NCBI GenBank assembly: GCA_036571765.1
Contig: BROE01000019.1
Location: 9,754,020 to 9,818,019, forward strand
DNA from: Plecoglossus altivelis
Lineage: Eukaryota; Chordata; Actinopteri; Osmeriformes; Plecoglossidae
Direction of reading: 5' to 3'
Length of the DNA: 64,000 nt
Shown here: one piece after another, positions 63,726 to 64,000 of the stretch
How the letters are laid out: every line of letters begins with the position of its first letter
Position numbering within the stretch: the stretch's first letter is position 1
Translations under genes and position numbers: made by a program
Notes under the pieces: generated by a model
Told to the model about the DNA's origin: nothing
Seen by the model: the letters and a program-made list of their open reading frames with translations, nothing else
Database searches by the model: none

Positions 63726-64000
63726 ATGCTGTGCTGTACACAGCAGATGATCTGGATCAGCTTCTGGTCCCTGATGACAACTTTTCCTCTGAGTTCAGGG
63801 TTTGTCTTCCGTTGGTACATCCTTGTATTGTCACCAGAGTTAGACGCACACAAGACGTAGTTTAGGAAGCCTCAGAGTATGTTTCAGGATTCAATAGAAT
63901 TAAACTGTTAGTCACCCCTCCTGTTGCTCCCCTGCCTCTCTCTGCCCCCCCTTCTCTGTACCCACCCCCTCTCTCTGTACCCCCTCCCTCTCTCTTTACC

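Overview
The window is vertebrate, almost certainly teleost, nuclear DNA. Genes are split by GT-AG introns full of (CA)n, (TCTC)n and minisatellite repeats. Two genes are recognisable vertebrate orthologues: nup98 (Nup98-Nup96 precursor) followed by a nicotinic receptor alpha9/alpha10 subunit, the same gene neighbours as in human 11p15.4. They are flanked by fish-type odorant receptor (OR) genes. No bacterial, phage or CRISPR content was seen.

Layout. 1-8,880: tandem array of four or131-2-like receptor units of about 2.3-2.4 kb, each with a TATA-like box, a small non-coding exon and one coding exon; units 2 and 4 are intact, units 1 and 3 are broken. 9,290-27,170: nup98 on the plus strand; I placed 32 coding exons (exons 2-33), the start of exon 34 and the 3' end. 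The GLFG repeats, GLEBS (Rae1-binding) motif, autoproteolytic domain with its HF|S site and the Nup96 part are all readable. 27,809-35,150: chrna10-like gene with five coding exons, exon 4 badly scrambled. 35,151-37,800: poor sequence, a 268-base N gap and repeats. 37,850-39,217: an OR whose coding region is split into three exons. 40,891-44,429: a large inverted repeat with two head-to-head, near-identical ORs around a 0.63-kb spacer that holds a tRNA-derived SINE-like sequence. 43,729-45,366: an 819-bp direct duplication that made a 3'-half OR copy. 46,585-55,020: three minus-strand ORs spaced exactly 3,750 bp apart. 56,612-58,128: a second three-exon OR, minus strand, with an intron inside the DRY motif. 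58,530-64,000: repeats plus one small unrecognised single-pass membrane protein candidate.

Together: a conserved housekeeping/cholinergic gene pair embedded in fast-evolving chemoreceptor clusters. The clusters show tandem duplication, inversion, partial duplication, a gene-conversion mosaic and coding introns. An orphan CRE/CCAAT/ETS promoter-like block is duplicated along with the ORs.

Quality warning: several stretches (about 1,004-1,145; 6,235-6,375; 22,972-23,100; 25,060-26,040; 32,300-33,330; 35,160-36,112) look like uncorrected long-read consensus. They hold dense small indels inside otherwise conserved coding sequence, and apparent gene breaks there should not be taken as real.
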